Shown: positions 54,490 to 63,785 of the stretch, piece after piece
Position numbering within the stretch: the first letter of the stretch is position 1
Layout: each line of letters begins with the position of its first letter
Assembly (NCBI RefSeq): GCF_000718025.1
Contig: NZ_JODS01000022.1
Location: forward strand, 62,001 to 126,000
From: Kitasatospora purpeofusca
GTDB taxonomy: Bacteria; Actinomycetota; Actinomycetes; Streptomycetales; Streptomycetaceae
Reading direction: 5' to 3'
DNA: 64,000 bases
Position numbers and translations under genes: made by a program
The notes under the pieces: generated by a model
Told to the model about the DNA's origin: nothing
What the model saw: only the letters and a program-made list of their open reading frames with translations
Database searches by the model: none

Positions 54490-54774
54490 TCAGCCGTAGA
54501 CGATCCGGCGCAGCTGGCGGGCCGAGAGCTCCGGGGCCGCGACCCGGCGGGCGGGCAGCTCCTCGGCGAGCCGGGCGAAGATCTTCTCGTTGGTCAGGCC
54601 GCGCGCCTGCAGCTCGCCGTGACGGCGGCGGACGTACTCCTCGGTGGTCTCGGAGAAGTACGCCAGCACCTCCGCCACCACCCGCGCCGCCTCCCGGGGC
54701 CCGAGCGGGCTGGTCCGGGTGAGGTGGGCGAGGAGGTCTTCGTGAGGGTGCGAGGAACCGGTCGAGCTGGACAC
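54490..54774 (-). CDS. Small conserved protein upstream of glmS
   Basis: A 94-residue acidic/basic helical protein: LLAHLTRTSPLGPREAARVVAEVLAYF then EEYVRRRHGELQARGLTNEKIFARLAEELPARR, ending ELSARQLRRIVYG. I do not recognise a function. The GTG start lies within a few bases of the predicted transcription start, so translation may be leaderless. It shares a promoter with glmS and could be a regulator or partner of amino-sugar synthesis; no evidence beyond position. Confidence 0.8.
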   Translation of the reverse strand: MSSSTGSSHPHEDLLAHLTRTSPLGPREAARVVAEVLAYFSETTEEYVRRRHGELQARGLTNEKIFARLAEELPARRVAAPELSARQLRRIVYG

Positions 54775-54782
54775 AGTCGGTG

Positions 54783-54896
54783 ACTCTAGGCCGCCCTCCC
54801 GGGAAAGATCAAAGATCCTGCCCGAAATCGGGCAGGATTCTGCGGCAATCGGCGCAGCATCGGGGTCTTGTCCGCACCGGGGCGACCACGTAGCGT
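54783..54896. promoter_or_regulatory. Divergent glmS-operon / asnB promoters with a 24-bp palindrome
   Basis: Minus strand: TTGATC (54812-54807), 18-base spacer, TAGAGT (54788-54783); start expected near 54776, two bases from the GTG. Plus strand: TTGTCC (54868-54873), 17-base spacer, TAGCGT (54891-54896), serving asnB. Between them a perfect inverted repeat with 11-base arms and a 2-base centre (54815-54838) starts 3 bases above the glmS-side -35. It is a strong operator candidate controlling both amide-nitrogen users. Confidence 0.65.
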
Positions 54897-54985
54897 GATG
54901 ACCTGCTCACACACCGGGGGGAGTCACGCGGTGACCAGGGGGGCGGGAGCATCGGAAGAGTGTCAAAAGAACCGGAGGCTTGCTG

Positions 54986-56836
54986 ATGTGCGGGATCACC
55001 GGATGGGTCGCCTACGACCGCGACCTGACCCTCGAACGCGAGGTGCTCGACGCCATGACCGCCACCCAGCTCTGCCGCGGCCCGGACGACGGCGGCGCCC
55101 ATCTGGAGCGGCACGCCGCCCTCGGCCACCGGCGCCTGGCCGTGCTCGACCCCGAGGGCGGCGCCCAGCCGATGACGGCCGAACACGACGGCCGGCTGCT
55201 GGCCGCCCTCAGCTACAACGGCGAGGTGTACAACCACCACGAGCTGCGCGCCGAGCTGGTGGCGGCCGGCCACCGCTTCCGCACCCGCGGCGACACCGAG
55301 GTGGTCCTGCGCGGCTACCTGGAGTGGGGCGAGCGCGTCGCCGAGCGGCTCAACGGCATGTTCGCCTTCGCCGTCTGGGACGCCCGCACCGAGGAGCTGC
55401 TGCTGGTCCGCGACCGGATGGGCGTCAAGCCGCTGCACTACCACCCCACCCCGGACGGCGTGGTCTTCGGCTCGGAGCCCAAGTCGCTGCTCGCCCACCC
55501 CGCGGTCCGCCCGGTGGTCGACCTGGACGGGCTGCGCGAGCTGATCGCCATGACCCGCACCCCCGGCCTCACCCCGTACCGGGGCATCGCCGAGGTCCGG
55601 CCCGGCCACCTGGTGCGGGTGCGGCGCGGCGGCGTCTCGGTCCACCGCTACTGGGCGCTGGAGGCACGCCGGCACACCCAGGACCTCGCCACCACGATCG
55701 GCACCGTCCGGGCCCTGCTGGAGGACATCGTCCACCGCCAGCTGGAGGCCGACGTGCCGCTCTGCTCGCTGCTCTCCGGCGGCCTCGACTCCAGCGCGGT
55801 CACCGCCCTGGCCGCCCGCAGCCTGGACGCGGCGGGCGCCGGACCGGTCCGCTCCTTCGCGGTCGACTTCACCGGGCAGAGCGAGCACTTCCACCCGGAC
55901 GCGGTGCGCACCACCCCGGACCGGCCGTACGCGGAGTTGCTCGCCCGGCACGTGGGCGCCGACCACTCGGTGATCGAGCTGGACAGCGCCGCCCTCACCG
56001 ACCCGGCGCAGCGGCTCGCCACCCTGCGGGCCCGGGACCTGCCGGGCGGCGTCGGCGACATGGACACCTCGCTGCTGCTGCTCTTCCGCGGGGTGCGCGA
56101 GCACTCGACGGTCGCGCTGTCCGGCGAGTCCGCGGACGAGCTGTTCGGCGGCTACCGCTGGTTCCACGACCCGAAGGCCCTCGACGCGGACGACTTCCCG
56201 TGGGCGACCGCGGTCAGCGGCTTCGGCGGCGCGGGCACCGGCCCGCGCGAGCAACTGCTGGACCGGGAACTGCTCGCCAAGCTCGACCTGCCCGGCTACC
56301 GCCGCGCCCGGTACCGGGAGGCGCTCGCCGAGGTGCCGCACCTGCCGGACACCGACCCGTTCGAACGGCGGATGCGGGAGGTCTCGTACCTCAACCTGAC
56401 CCGCTTCGTCCGGATCCTGCTGGACCGCAAGGACCGGATGAGCATGGCCAACGGGCTGGAGGTGCGGGTGCCGTTCTGCGACCACCGGCTGGTGCAGTAC
56501 GTCTTCAACACGCCGTGGACGATGAAGTCCTTCGACGGCCGGGAGAAGAGCCTGCTGCGCGCCGCCGTCCGGGACGTGCTGCCGGCCGAGATCGCCGACC
56601 GGATGAAGAGCCCGTACCCGATCGTCCAGGACCCGCGCTACCCGGAGCTGCTCCGCCGGGAACTCGCCGCACTGGCCGCCGACCCCGGCTCCCCCGCCCT
56701 CGCCCTGCTCGACCGCCGCGAACTCGCCGACGCGCTCGCCCCGGACACCGACCCGCAGACGGTCCGGCTGGCGGCGGATCTGGCCCTGGACCTGAACGCC
56801 TGGCTGACGGAGTACCAGGTGTCGCTGGAGCTCTGA
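54986..56836 (+). CDS. asnB: Asparagine synthase (glutamine-hydrolysing)
   Basis: A 616-residue AsnB-type enzyme. MCGITGW supplies the Cys2 glutaminase nucleophile, SYNGEVYNHHELR is the glutamine-site loop and LLSGGLDSSAVTALAA is the ATP pyrophosphatase loop. GGAGG lies 9 bases before ATG 54986. It converts Asp and Gln to Asn and Glu; relatives also form amides on other substrates, and cell-wall amidation (LtsA-like) is possible. It is divergent from glmS. Confidence 0.92.
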   Translation: MCGITGWVAYDRDLTLEREVLDAMTATQLCRGPDDGGAHLERHAALGHRRLAVLDPEGGAQPMTAEHDGRLLAALSYNGEVYNHHELRAELVAAGHRFRTRGDTEVVLRGYLEWGERVAERLNGMFAFAVWDARTEELLLVRDRMGVKPLHYHPTPDGVVFGSEPKSLLAHPAVRPVVDLDGLRELIAMTRTPGLTPYRGIAEVRPGHLVRVRRGGVSVHRYWALEARRHTQDLATTIGTVRALLEDIVHRQLEADVPLCSLLSGGLDSSAVTALAARSLDAAGAGPVRSFAVDFTGQSEHFHPDAVRTTPDRPYAELLARHVGADHSVIELDSAALTDPAQRLATLRARDLPGGVGDMDTSLLLLFRGVREHSTVALSGESADELFGGYRWFHDPKALDADDFPWATAVSGFGGAGTGPREQLLDRELLAKLDLPGYRRARYREALAEVPHLPDTDPFERRMREVSYLNLTRFVRILLDRKDRMSMANGLEVRVPFCDHRLVQYVFNTPWTMKSFDGREKSLLRAAVRDVLPAEIADRMKSPYPIVQDPRYPELLRRELAALAADPGSPALALLDRRELADALAPDTDPQTVRLAADLALDLNAWLTEYQVSLEL

Positions 56837-56855
56837 TCCCCGGTTGCGCCGAGTG

Positions 56856-56887
56856 CCCCGGGTGGTGCGCCGTTGCGCCACCCGGGG
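56856..56887 (+). terminator. Hairpin terminator after asnB
   Basis: A 10-base-pair GC stem (56856-56865 with 56878-56887), extendable with a one-base bulge, 20 bases downstream of the asnB stop. Confidence 0.6.
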
Positions 56888-57045
56888 GAGGGTGACCCGC
56901 CGCGAACCCGCCTCGTTGACCGGGCGGGACGTGCGATAGCGTCGCCGACACCTCCCGAATGGCGGCCGAAAACACGGAATCCGAGACCCGTGCCGTCAGG
57001 ATGGGGAACGTCCCGTCCGTCTCGATCCGCCGGGGGATCTCCGTC

Positions 57046-58188
57046 ATGCAACCGCGAGCCTTCGCGATTCTCACCGCCCTGCTGCTCGGGGTGCTGGGCC
57101 TGGGGTCGGTGGCCGTCACCGACTGGACGCCCGAGCAGGCCGCCGACCGCGCGGCCGTCGCCCCGGCCGTCCCGGGGACCGAGGGCAGCACAGGTACGGC
57201 GGGCGCCGCGCCCGCCGGCACCGGGCAGCCGGCCGCGTCGGCCACCGCGACCGGGGACCCGGCGGTGTGGACCCGCTCGACGCTGCGCAACAAGCTGATG
57301 GCCGAGATGGACGCCAGCGACCCCGGCGTCGCCCTGGCCGACCTCGACCGGATCACCAAGCAGCTGCCGTACACCGTCCGGTTCTGCCACCCGATCGCCC
57401 ACGAGCTCGGGCACGCGGCGGTCAAGCGGTTCAACGCCGACTTCCAGAAGGTCATCTCCTTCCCGCACGAGACCTGCGCGGCCGGCTACCTGCACGGCGC
57501 AGTGGAGGAGATGCTCAACGCCTCCGCCCAGCCGGAGACCGACCTGGTCAAGCTCTGCGCGCCCAAGAACAGCGGCCCGTGCATCCACGGCGTCGGCCAC
57601 GGCACCATGTTCGTCGCCAAGCAGGACGTCGCCAAGGCGCGCGAGCTGTGCAACAAGTTCACCACCGACCAGAACCGGATCCGCTGCTCCGAGGGCCTGT
57701 TCATGCAGCTCTTCGGCCCGGACGAGGAGGACGAGAAGGCCAAGGCCAACCTCCCCGCCGACAAGCTCGCCCAGGACCCGCTGTACCCGTGCAAGGACCA
57801 GCCGGCGCTGTTCCAGTCCGCCTGCTTCTTCTACGCGCCGACCTTCTACCTCTCCTCGCACGACTACCCGAACCACCCCGAGGTGTACGCCGAGGCACTG
57901 AAGTGGTGCCTCAACGGCAAGGCCTCCGGCGGGGCGGTCGACTGCAGCCGGGGCGTCGGCTCGCGCACCATGAAGTACAACCTGGACCGCGAGGACTGGG
58001 CCGCCCAGCAGTGCGCCACCGCCGCGGACGGCTGGCAGCGCAAGGCCTGCGCCGAGGGCCTCGTCAGCTACTACACGGTCAACTACACGGACGGCGGTGC
58101 GGCCGGCCGGCTCTGCGCCAAGTTCTCCGACAAGGAGATGCAGGGCTACTGCCGCTCCGCCGGCGGGCTCTCCGCCTCCCTCGACTGA
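57046..58188 (+). CDS. Exported Cys/His-rich protein with HEXXH motif
   Basis: A 380-residue protein of unknown function. A signal anchor (AFAILTALLLGVLGLGSVAV) is followed by a Thr/Ala/Gly-rich stalk to about residue 65, then a domain with HPIAHELGHAAVKRF (HEXXH zinc-protease motif), CAAGYLHGAVEEML, CIHGVGHGTMF and about a dozen Cys residues, likely disulfides outside the cell. The repeated Cys-x-xG-xx-HG pattern suggests tandem helical units with several metal-binding His. GGGGGA precedes ATG 57046; ATG 57001 and 56959 are alternatives. Confidence 0.75.
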   Translation: MQPRAFAILTALLLGVLGLGSVAVTDWTPEQAADRAAVAPAVPGTEGSTGTAGAAPAGTGQPAASATATGDPAVWTRSTLRNKLMAEMDASDPGVALADLDRITKQLPYTVRFCHPIAHELGHAAVKRFNADFQKVISFPHETCAAGYLHGAVEEMLNASAQPETDLVKLCAPKNSGPCIHGVGHGTMFVAKQDVAKARELCNKFTTDQNRIRCSEGLFMQLFGPDEEDEKAKANLPADKLAQDPLYPCKDQPALFQSACFFYAPTFYLSSHDYPNHPEVYAEALKWCLNGKASGGAVDCSRGVGSRTMKYNLDREDWAAQQCATAADGWQRKACAEGLVSYYTVNYTDGGAAGRLCAKFSDKEMQGYCRSAGGLSASLD

Positions 58189-58262
58189 CGCCCTCGCCCC
58201 GCTCCCCCCACTGACCCCCTCCGCTGATCCCCTCCACCGGGACCGGGGGGAATCCCGGATAC

Positions 58263-58290
58263 CGGGCCCGCGCCGCACGGCGCGGGCCCG
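58263..58290 (+). terminator. Hairpin terminator with TTT
   Basis: A perfect 12-base-pair stem (58263-58274 with 58279-58290), 4-base loop, followed by TTTCC: the best classical terminator in the window. Confidence 0.75.
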
Positions 58291-58365
58291 TTTCCGTAGG
58301 ATCGCGGCGTTCGGGTGCGCCGAGGACGCCGCGCCACCGGGCCCCGCACCACCAGGAGCCACCGC

Positions 58366-59802
58366 ATGACCTCCGACGACTTCCGCGCCGCCGCGCACAC
58401 CGCCGCCGACCTGGCCGCCGACCACCTCGCCGGGCTCGCCGCCGGCCAGGTCTGGCAGCCGATGGACGACGCCGCCCGCCGCACCCTGCTGGACGCCCCG
58501 CTGCCCGCCGCCGGCCGTCCGCTGGACGAGCTGCTGGCCGCGGTCGGCCGCGACGTCCTGCCCTACCCGATGGGCAACGGCCACCCGCGCTTCTTCGGCT
58601 GGGTGAACTCCGCGCCCGCCCCGGCCGGTGTGCTCGCCACCCTGGCCGCCGCCGCGATGAACCCCAGCTCGGCCGGCGGCGACCACGCGGACGTCCACCT
58701 GGAGCGGGCCGTGGTCCGCTGGATCGCCGAACTGGTCGGCTTCCCGCACCCGGCCGGCGGCGGGCTGCTCACCTCCGGCACCTCGATGGCGACCATCGTC
58801 TGCCTCGCCGCCGCCCGCAACCGCGCCGCCCGCGACGCCGGGTGGGACGTCCGCGAGGACGGCCTGGCCGGGATGCCGCCACTCGTCGGCTACGTCACCG
58901 GCGAGACCCACTCCTGCGTCCGCAAGGCCGCCGAGCTGCTGGGCCTCGGCAGCAAGCACCTGCGCGTCGTGGCCACCGGCCCCGACGGCCGCCTCGACCC
59001 CGCCGGACTGCGCACCGCGATCGCCCGCGACCGGGCCGCCGGACTGCTGCCGTTCCTGGTGGTGGCCTCGGCCGGCACGGTCGGCACCGGCGCGGTCGAC
59101 GCCTTCGACCCGATCGCCGACCTGTGCGCCGAGGAGCGGCTCTGGCTGCACGTGGACGGCGCCTACGGGGCGTTCGGCGTGCTGGACCCGGAGATCGCCC
59201 ACCGCTACGCCGGGCTGGCCCGCGCCGACTCGCTCGCCCTCGACCCGCACAAGTGGCTCGGCGTCCCGGTCGACTGCGGCTGCGCGCTGGTCCGCGACCC
59301 GGCCGAGCTGCGCGCCGCCTTCAGCCTCGTCCCCTCCTACCTGCGCGACGAGGCGGCCGGCGAGCTCGGCTGGTTCTCCGAGTACGGCACCGAGCAGACC
59401 CGCCCGTTCCGCGCCCTCAAGGTGTGGGCGACCATCGCCCACCGGGGCCGCGACGGCCTGGCCGCCGACATCGCCCGGACCACCGCCCTGGCCCGCCGGC
59501 TCGGCGAACTCGTCACCGCCGACCCCGACTTGGAACTCCTCGCCGAGGTCCAGACCTCCATCGTCGCGTTCCGGCTGCGCCCCGCCGACCCGACCGGCCC
59601 GGCCGACGAGGCCGCCCTCGACGCCCTCAACCGCGAGCTCCCCGCCGCCGTGCAGCGCCGCGGCCGCGCCTTCCTCACCGGCGCCCGCCTCGACGGCCGC
59701 GAGATCCTCCGCGCCTGCCTGCTCAACCCCGCCACCACCGAGGAGGACCTCGCCGTCCTGCTCGCCGAAGTGAAGGCCGCCGGGCGCGAGCACTCCGGGT
59801 GA
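58366..59802 (+). CDS. PLP-dependent aromatic-L-amino-acid-decarboxylase-like enzyme
   Basis: A 478-residue group II decarboxylase. The PLP Lys is in LALDPHKWLGVP and the cofactor-binding Asp/His environment in WLHVDGAYGAF; GNGHPRFFGWVNSAPAPAG near the N terminus is typical of tyrosine/DOPA/2,4-diaminobutyrate decarboxylases. The length is normal. GGAG lies 9 bases before ATG 58366. Substrate not predictable; no neighbouring pathway genes. Confidence 0.9.
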   Translation: MTSDDFRAAAHTAADLAADHLAGLAAGQVWQPMDDAARRTLLDAPLPAAGRPLDELLAAVGRDVLPYPMGNGHPRFFGWVNSAPAPAGVLATLAAAAMNPSSAGGDHADVHLERAVVRWIAELVGFPHPAGGGLLTSGTSMATIVCLAAARNRAARDAGWDVREDGLAGMPPLVGYVTGETHSCVRKAAELLGLGSKHLRVVATGPDGRLDPAGLRTAIARDRAAGLLPFLVVASAGTVGTGAVDAFDPIADLCAEERLWLHVDGAYGAFGVLDPEIAHRYAGLARADSLALDPHKWLGVPVDCGCALVRDPAELRAAFSLVPSYLRDEAAGELGWFSEYGTEQTRPFRALKVWATIAHRGRDGLAADIARTTALARRLGELVTADPDLELLAEVQTSIVAFRLRPADPTGPADEAALDALNRELPAAVQRRGRAFLTGARLDGREILRACLLNPATTEEDLAVLLAEVKAAGREHSG

Positions 59803-59891
59803 CCGCCGACGGTGATCGAGTCACGGCACCATTAACCGCGGGGTCACGGAGGATTCGTGATCGTGAAACACGGAAGCGGCAGATTGATGGC

Positions 59892-61304
59892 ATGGAGCAC
59901 ACGGAGCAGCTGACGCCCACGACCGATCCGACCACGACCCCCTCCCGTGCCCAGCGCCGCGGCCTGCGCAACCACCGCTGGCGGCGCGACGCGGTGGAGC
60001 TCTCCGCCGTCTTCCTCTCGGTGACCGCCGCCGACCTGGTGGCCAAGCTCGTGGTGCACGGGCCGGACGGCCCGGCGGTGCTCGGCGCCTCCGCCGTCGC
60101 CCTGCTCGCCACCGCGCTGTTCCACACCTGGTGGGCGCACCGCCACCAGCTGCACGGCCCCCCGGCGCCGGACGCGCCCGCGCCGCCGGGGGCGCCGGAG
60201 GCCGAGCCGCTGCGGGGACCGCTGCACGACTTCGAGGGCAGCACGCTGTGGCGGGTCCGCACCACCGTGCAGGACTCCCCCGGCAGTCTGGCCCGGGTCT
60301 GCGCGGCCCTCGCCGGGCGGCAGGTGAACATCGTCTCGATGCAGTCCCACCCGCTGCCGACCGGCGCCGTGGACGAGTTCTTCGTCCGCGCGCCGCGCTC
60401 GCTCAACCGGGCCGACCTGACCGCGCTGGTGGCCGGGGCCGGCGGGCACGACATCTGGACCGGCCCGGCCGACGCGCACGACCTGGTGGACGTGCCCACC
60501 CATGTGCTGGCCCTCGCCACCCGGACGGCGCTGGACGCCGCGGAGCTGCCGATCGCGCTGCGCCAGCTCTTCGGGCAGTGCAGCATCCGGCAGTACCCGG
60601 GGGCGGCCGCGCGCGGCACCGCCGGGGTGGACGGCCATGTGATGCGGCTGCCCGTCCCCTCGGGCGAACTGATCGAGCTCACCCGCCCGCAGCTGCCGTT
60701 CACCCCGACCGAGTTCGCCCGGGCGCAGGCCCTGGTCGAGCTGGACACCCTGCTCGGCCCCCGGGTCCCGGACGTCCGGGCCCGGCTGAGCGTGCCGGCC
60801 GGCGCCGAGCTGACCGTGCGGCGCGCGGACGCGGCCGACAAGGCGGCCGCGCTGGCGATGCACCACCGCTGCTCCCCCGAGACCCTGCGCAAGCGCTACC
60901 ACGGGCCGGTCCGGGACGCCGACCGCTACCTGGACCACCTGCTGGACGCCCGGCACGGGCAGGCCCTGGCGGTGGAGACGGCGGACGGGCGGATCGTCGC
61001 CCTGGGGCACCTGATGTGGGACGACGACAGCGCCGAGGTGGCGGTGCTGGTCGAGGACGCCTGGCAGCGGCGCGGGCTGGGTCTGGACCTCATGCGGCGG
61101 ATGTCCGCGCTGGCCCTGGAGGCCGGGGTGGAGACGGTGTACGCGGTCACCCAGTCGTCCAACACCGGGCTGATCGCGACCATGCGCCGGCTGGCGGCGC
61201 CGCTCGACTACGAGGTGGACGAGGGCACCCTGGTGATCACCGCCCATCTCGCGGAGGCCGCCGAGGAGCTCCCGGTGCCCTGGCAGACCCGTCCGGGCCG
61301 CTGA
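59892..61304 (+). CDS. Membrane-anchored ACT-domain / GNAT acetyltransferase fusion
   Basis: A 470-residue protein. One or two helices lie at about 30-80 (VELSAVFLSVTAADLVAKLV, then VALLATALFHTWWA), an ACT domain at about 110-190 (TTVQDSPGSLARVCAALAGRQVNIVSMQSH), a linker, and a C-terminal GNAT at about 310-460 with DAWQRRGLGLDLMRRM. ACT domains sense amino acids, so acetylation may be amino-acid controlled. ATG 59892 (MEHTEQL) fits the domain start. Actinobacterial relatives occur, but the target is unknown. Confidence 0.85.
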   Translation: MEHTEQLTPTTDPTTTPSRAQRRGLRNHRWRRDAVELSAVFLSVTAADLVAKLVVHGPDGPAVLGASAVALLATALFHTWWAHRHQLHGPPAPDAPAPPGAPEAEPLRGPLHDFEGSTLWRVRTTVQDSPGSLARVCAALAGRQVNIVSMQSHPLPTGAVDEFFVRAPRSLNRADLTALVAGAGGHDIWTGPADAHDLVDVPTHVLALATRTALDAAELPIALRQLFGQCSIRQYPGAAARGTAGVDGHVMRLPVPSGELIELTRPQLPFTPTEFARAQALVELDTLLGPRVPDVRARLSVPAGAELTVRRADAADKAAALAMHHRCSPETLRKRYHGPVRDADRYLDHLLDARHGQALAVETADGRIVALGHLMWDDDSAEVAVLVEDAWQRRGLGLDLMRRMSALALEAGVETVYAVTQSSNTGLIATMRRLAAPLDYEVDEGTLVITAHLAEAAEELPVPWQTRPGR

Positions 61305-61729
61305 GAACGGAGCGTCCCCAGAACCGCTCACAGGCTGTCCGCGGGGCCGCGCGACCCCGCGATCGAGCCGTACCGGTGAGCAGATCGGACAGGTCCGGTA
61401 ATCGTCCGGTCATTTCTTCACCACATCCTCACCAAGAACCTCACCGGCCCCGGGCCGGGCGGCCCCCGCGCCGCCCGGCCCGGGGCGCGCGCGGAACCGC
61501 CGCACCCCGCTCACGCGTCCCCGACGGCGAACGGCCCGTCCGTACACCGCCGATCCTGACCTCGCGTCAGGACCTCCCGGACCGCCGCTCCCGGGGCGTC
61601 GCAGCAGGCGGCACGGGGTCCGGGGCGTCGAGCCGGGCGGCGGAGTCGGTAGGCTGATCCCGTCCCCGCCGCCCGACGGCCCGTAGTCCGGCCCCCGGGC
61701 GGTGCCGCAGCAAGGAGGAACCACTGAGC
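61305..61729. other. Non-coding gap before murT
   Basis: A 425-base stretch with no gene. It holds the long hairpin at 61447-61486, and a TAGGCT at 61650-61655 that could be a -10 for murT, though no matching -35 is seen. AAGGAGG lies 11 bases before the murT ATG. Confidence 0.5.
61447..61486 (+). terminator. 17-bp GC hairpin
   Basis: A perfect stem (61447-61463 with 61470-61486) and 6-base loop. It lies 143 bases after the ACT-GNAT stop and well before murT; no T run follows. Confidence 0.6.
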
Positions 61730-62992
61730 ATGGCAGGCACCGAATCGGAGCCCACAGGCGCACGCGACGCCTCGCTGCCGGCACGCGCGAAGATCGCGGT
61801 GACCGCCGGCAAGGTGGCCGCCGCCGTGTCCCGCAAGGCCGGCCGAGGCAGCGGCTCGGTGATCGGCGGCAAGGTCGCGCTCAGGCTCGACCCGGATCTG
61901 CTCGCCACCCTCGCCGACCACCTGGACGTGGTGCTGGTCAGCGCCACCAACGGCAAGACCACCACCACCCGCCTGATCGCCGAGGCGCTGCGCGCCGCCG
62001 GCCCGGTGGTCTCCAACGCCCTGGGCGCCAACATGCCGGCCGGCATCACCTCCGCCCTGGCCGGCGGCTCGGAGGCCCGCTTCGGCGTGATCGAGGTCGA
62101 CGAGAAGTACCTGGCCGGCGTCGCCCGCGACACCCGGCCCAAGGCGATCGCCCTGCTCAACCTCTCCCGCGACCAGCTCGACCGCGCGGCGGAGACCCGG
62201 ATGATGGCCGAGAAGTGGCGCGAGGGCCTCCAGGACACCGAGGCCGTGGTGATCGCCAACGCCGACGACCCGCTGGTGACCTGGGCCGCCTCCTCCTGCA
62301 AGAAGGTGGTCTGGGTGGCCGCCGGACAGGCGTGGAAGGAGGACGCCTGGTCCTGCCCCGCCTGCGGCGGTGTGATGCAGCGCCCCGGCGACGACTGGTT
62401 CTGCCAGGAGTGCGGCTTCCGGCGACCCAACCCGCACTGGGCGCTCCAGGGCACCCATGTGATCGACCCGCAGCGCGGCGCCTGGCCGATCCAGCTCCAG
62501 CTGCCCGGCCGGGCCAACCTCGCCAACGCCACCAGCTCGGCCGCCGTCGCCGCCGTGTTCGGCGTCTCCCCGCAGGTCGCCCTGGAGCGGATGCGCGGCG
62601 TCAGCGCGGTCGCCGGCCGCTACGACGTGGTGCAGTACCAGGGCCGTGACATAAGGCTGCTGCTGGCCAAGAACCCGGCTGGCTGGCTGGAGACCTTCTC
62701 GCTGATCGACGGCCCGCCCACCCCGGTGGTGCTCTCGGTCAACGCGCTCGACGCGGACGGCACCGACACCTCCTGGCTGTGGGACGTCGACTACGAGCGG
62801 CTGGCCGGGCACCCGGTCTTCGTGCTGGGCCAGCGCAAGCTGGACCTCGCGGTGCGCCTGGAGGTCGCCGGGCTGCAGTTCCACGTCGTGGACTCGCTGG
62901 AGCAGGCCGTCCGGATGGCCCCGCCCGGCCGGATCGAGGCGATCGCCAACTACACCGCCTTCCAGCAGCTGCGGAAGGTCGTGGCCGGCTGA
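61730..62992 (+). CDS. murT: Lipid II isoglutaminyl synthase, Mur-ligase subunit
   Basis: A 420-residue Mur-ligase-like ATPase. The P-loop is VSATNGKTTTTRLIAE, a Cys4 zinc ribbon (CPACGGV...CQECGF) is inserted in the middle domain, and the C-terminal DUF1727 region is present. With GatD it amidates the D-glutamate of the lipid II stem peptide to isoglutamine, needed for cross-linking. Next gene starts 64 bases later. Confidence 0.95.
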   Translation: MAGTESEPTGARDASLPARAKIAVTAGKVAAAVSRKAGRGSGSVIGGKVALRLDPDLLATLADHLDVVLVSATNGKTTTTRLIAEALRAAGPVVSNALGANMPAGITSALAGGSEARFGVIEVDEKYLAGVARDTRPKAIALLNLSRDQLDRAAETRMMAEKWREGLQDTEAVVIANADDPLVTWAASSCKKVVWVAAGQAWKEDAWSCPACGGVMQRPGDDWFCQECGFRRPNPHWALQGTHVIDPQRGAWPIQLQLPGRANLANATSSAAVAAVFGVSPQVALERMRGVSAVAGRYDVVQYQGRDIRLLLAKNPAGWLETFSLIDGPPTPVVLSVNALDADGTDTSWLWDVDYERLAGHPVFVLGQRKLDLAVRLEVAGLQFHVVDSLEQAVRMAPPGRIEAIANYTAFQQLRKVVAG

Positions 62993-63056
62993 TGCCGGAA
63001 CGGCACCCGCAGCCCCCAGCAGCCCACCGCACGTACGTCATGGAAGGCCTTCGAGG

Positions 63057-63785
63057 ATGAGTGAGAGCAGCCTGCGCGTGGTCTGGGTCTACCCCGACCT
63101 GCTCAGCACCTACGGCGACCGGGGCAATGCCCTGGTCGTGGAGCGCCGGGCCCGCCAGCGCCATCTCAACGTGACCCGGATCGACGTCCGCTCCGACCAG
63201 TCGGTGCCCACCAGCGGGGACATCTACCTGATCGGCGGCGGCGAGGACCGCCCGCAGCGGCTGGCCGCCGAGCGGCTGCGCAACGACACCGGGCTGGTGC
63301 GGGCGGCCGAGAACGGCGCGATCATCCTCGGGGTCTGCGCCGGCTTCCAGATTCTCGGCCACGAGTTCGTCAACGACCTCGGCCAGCGCGAGCCGGGCCT
63401 CGGCCTGCTGGACGTGTGGACCACCCGCGGCGAGGGCGAGCGCTGCGTCGGCGACGTGCTGGCCGACGTGGACCCGCAGCTCGGCCTGCCGCAGCTGACC
63501 GGGTTCGAGAACCACCAGGGCGTGACCCACCTCGGCCAGGGCGTCAAGCCGCTGGCCCGGGTCACCGCTGGCCGGGGCAACGGCACCGGCGACGGCACCG
63601 AGGGCGCCTGGCGGGACACCGTCTTCGGCACCTACCTGCACGGCCCCGTACTGGCGCGCAACCCCGCCGTCGCGGACATGCTGCTCAAGCTGGCGCTGGA
63701 CGTGAACGCCCTGCCGCCGGCCGACACCACCTGGTACGACGCGTTGCGCGCCGAGCGCATCGCGGCCACGACGCGCCCCGCGTAG
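63057..63785 (+). CDS. gatD: Lipid II isoglutaminyl synthase, glutaminase subunit
   Basis: A 242-residue class I glutamine amidotransferase (CobB/CobQ-like). The nucleophile Cys is in LGVCAGFQILG and the His in TYLHGPVLAR. It supplies ammonia to MurT. The ATG overlaps no other gene; it is the last gene before the right edge. Confidence 0.95.
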   Translation: MSESSLRVVWVYPDLLSTYGDRGNALVVERRARQRHLNVTRIDVRSDQSVPTSGDIYLIGGGEDRPQRLAAERLRNDTGLVRAAENGAIILGVCAGFQILGHEFVNDLGQREPGLGLLDVWTTRGEGERCVGDVLADVDPQLGLPQLTGFENHQGVTHLGQGVKPLARVTAGRGNGTGDGTEGAWRDTVFGTYLHGPVLARNPAVADMLLKLALDVNALPPADTTWYDALRAERIAATTRPA

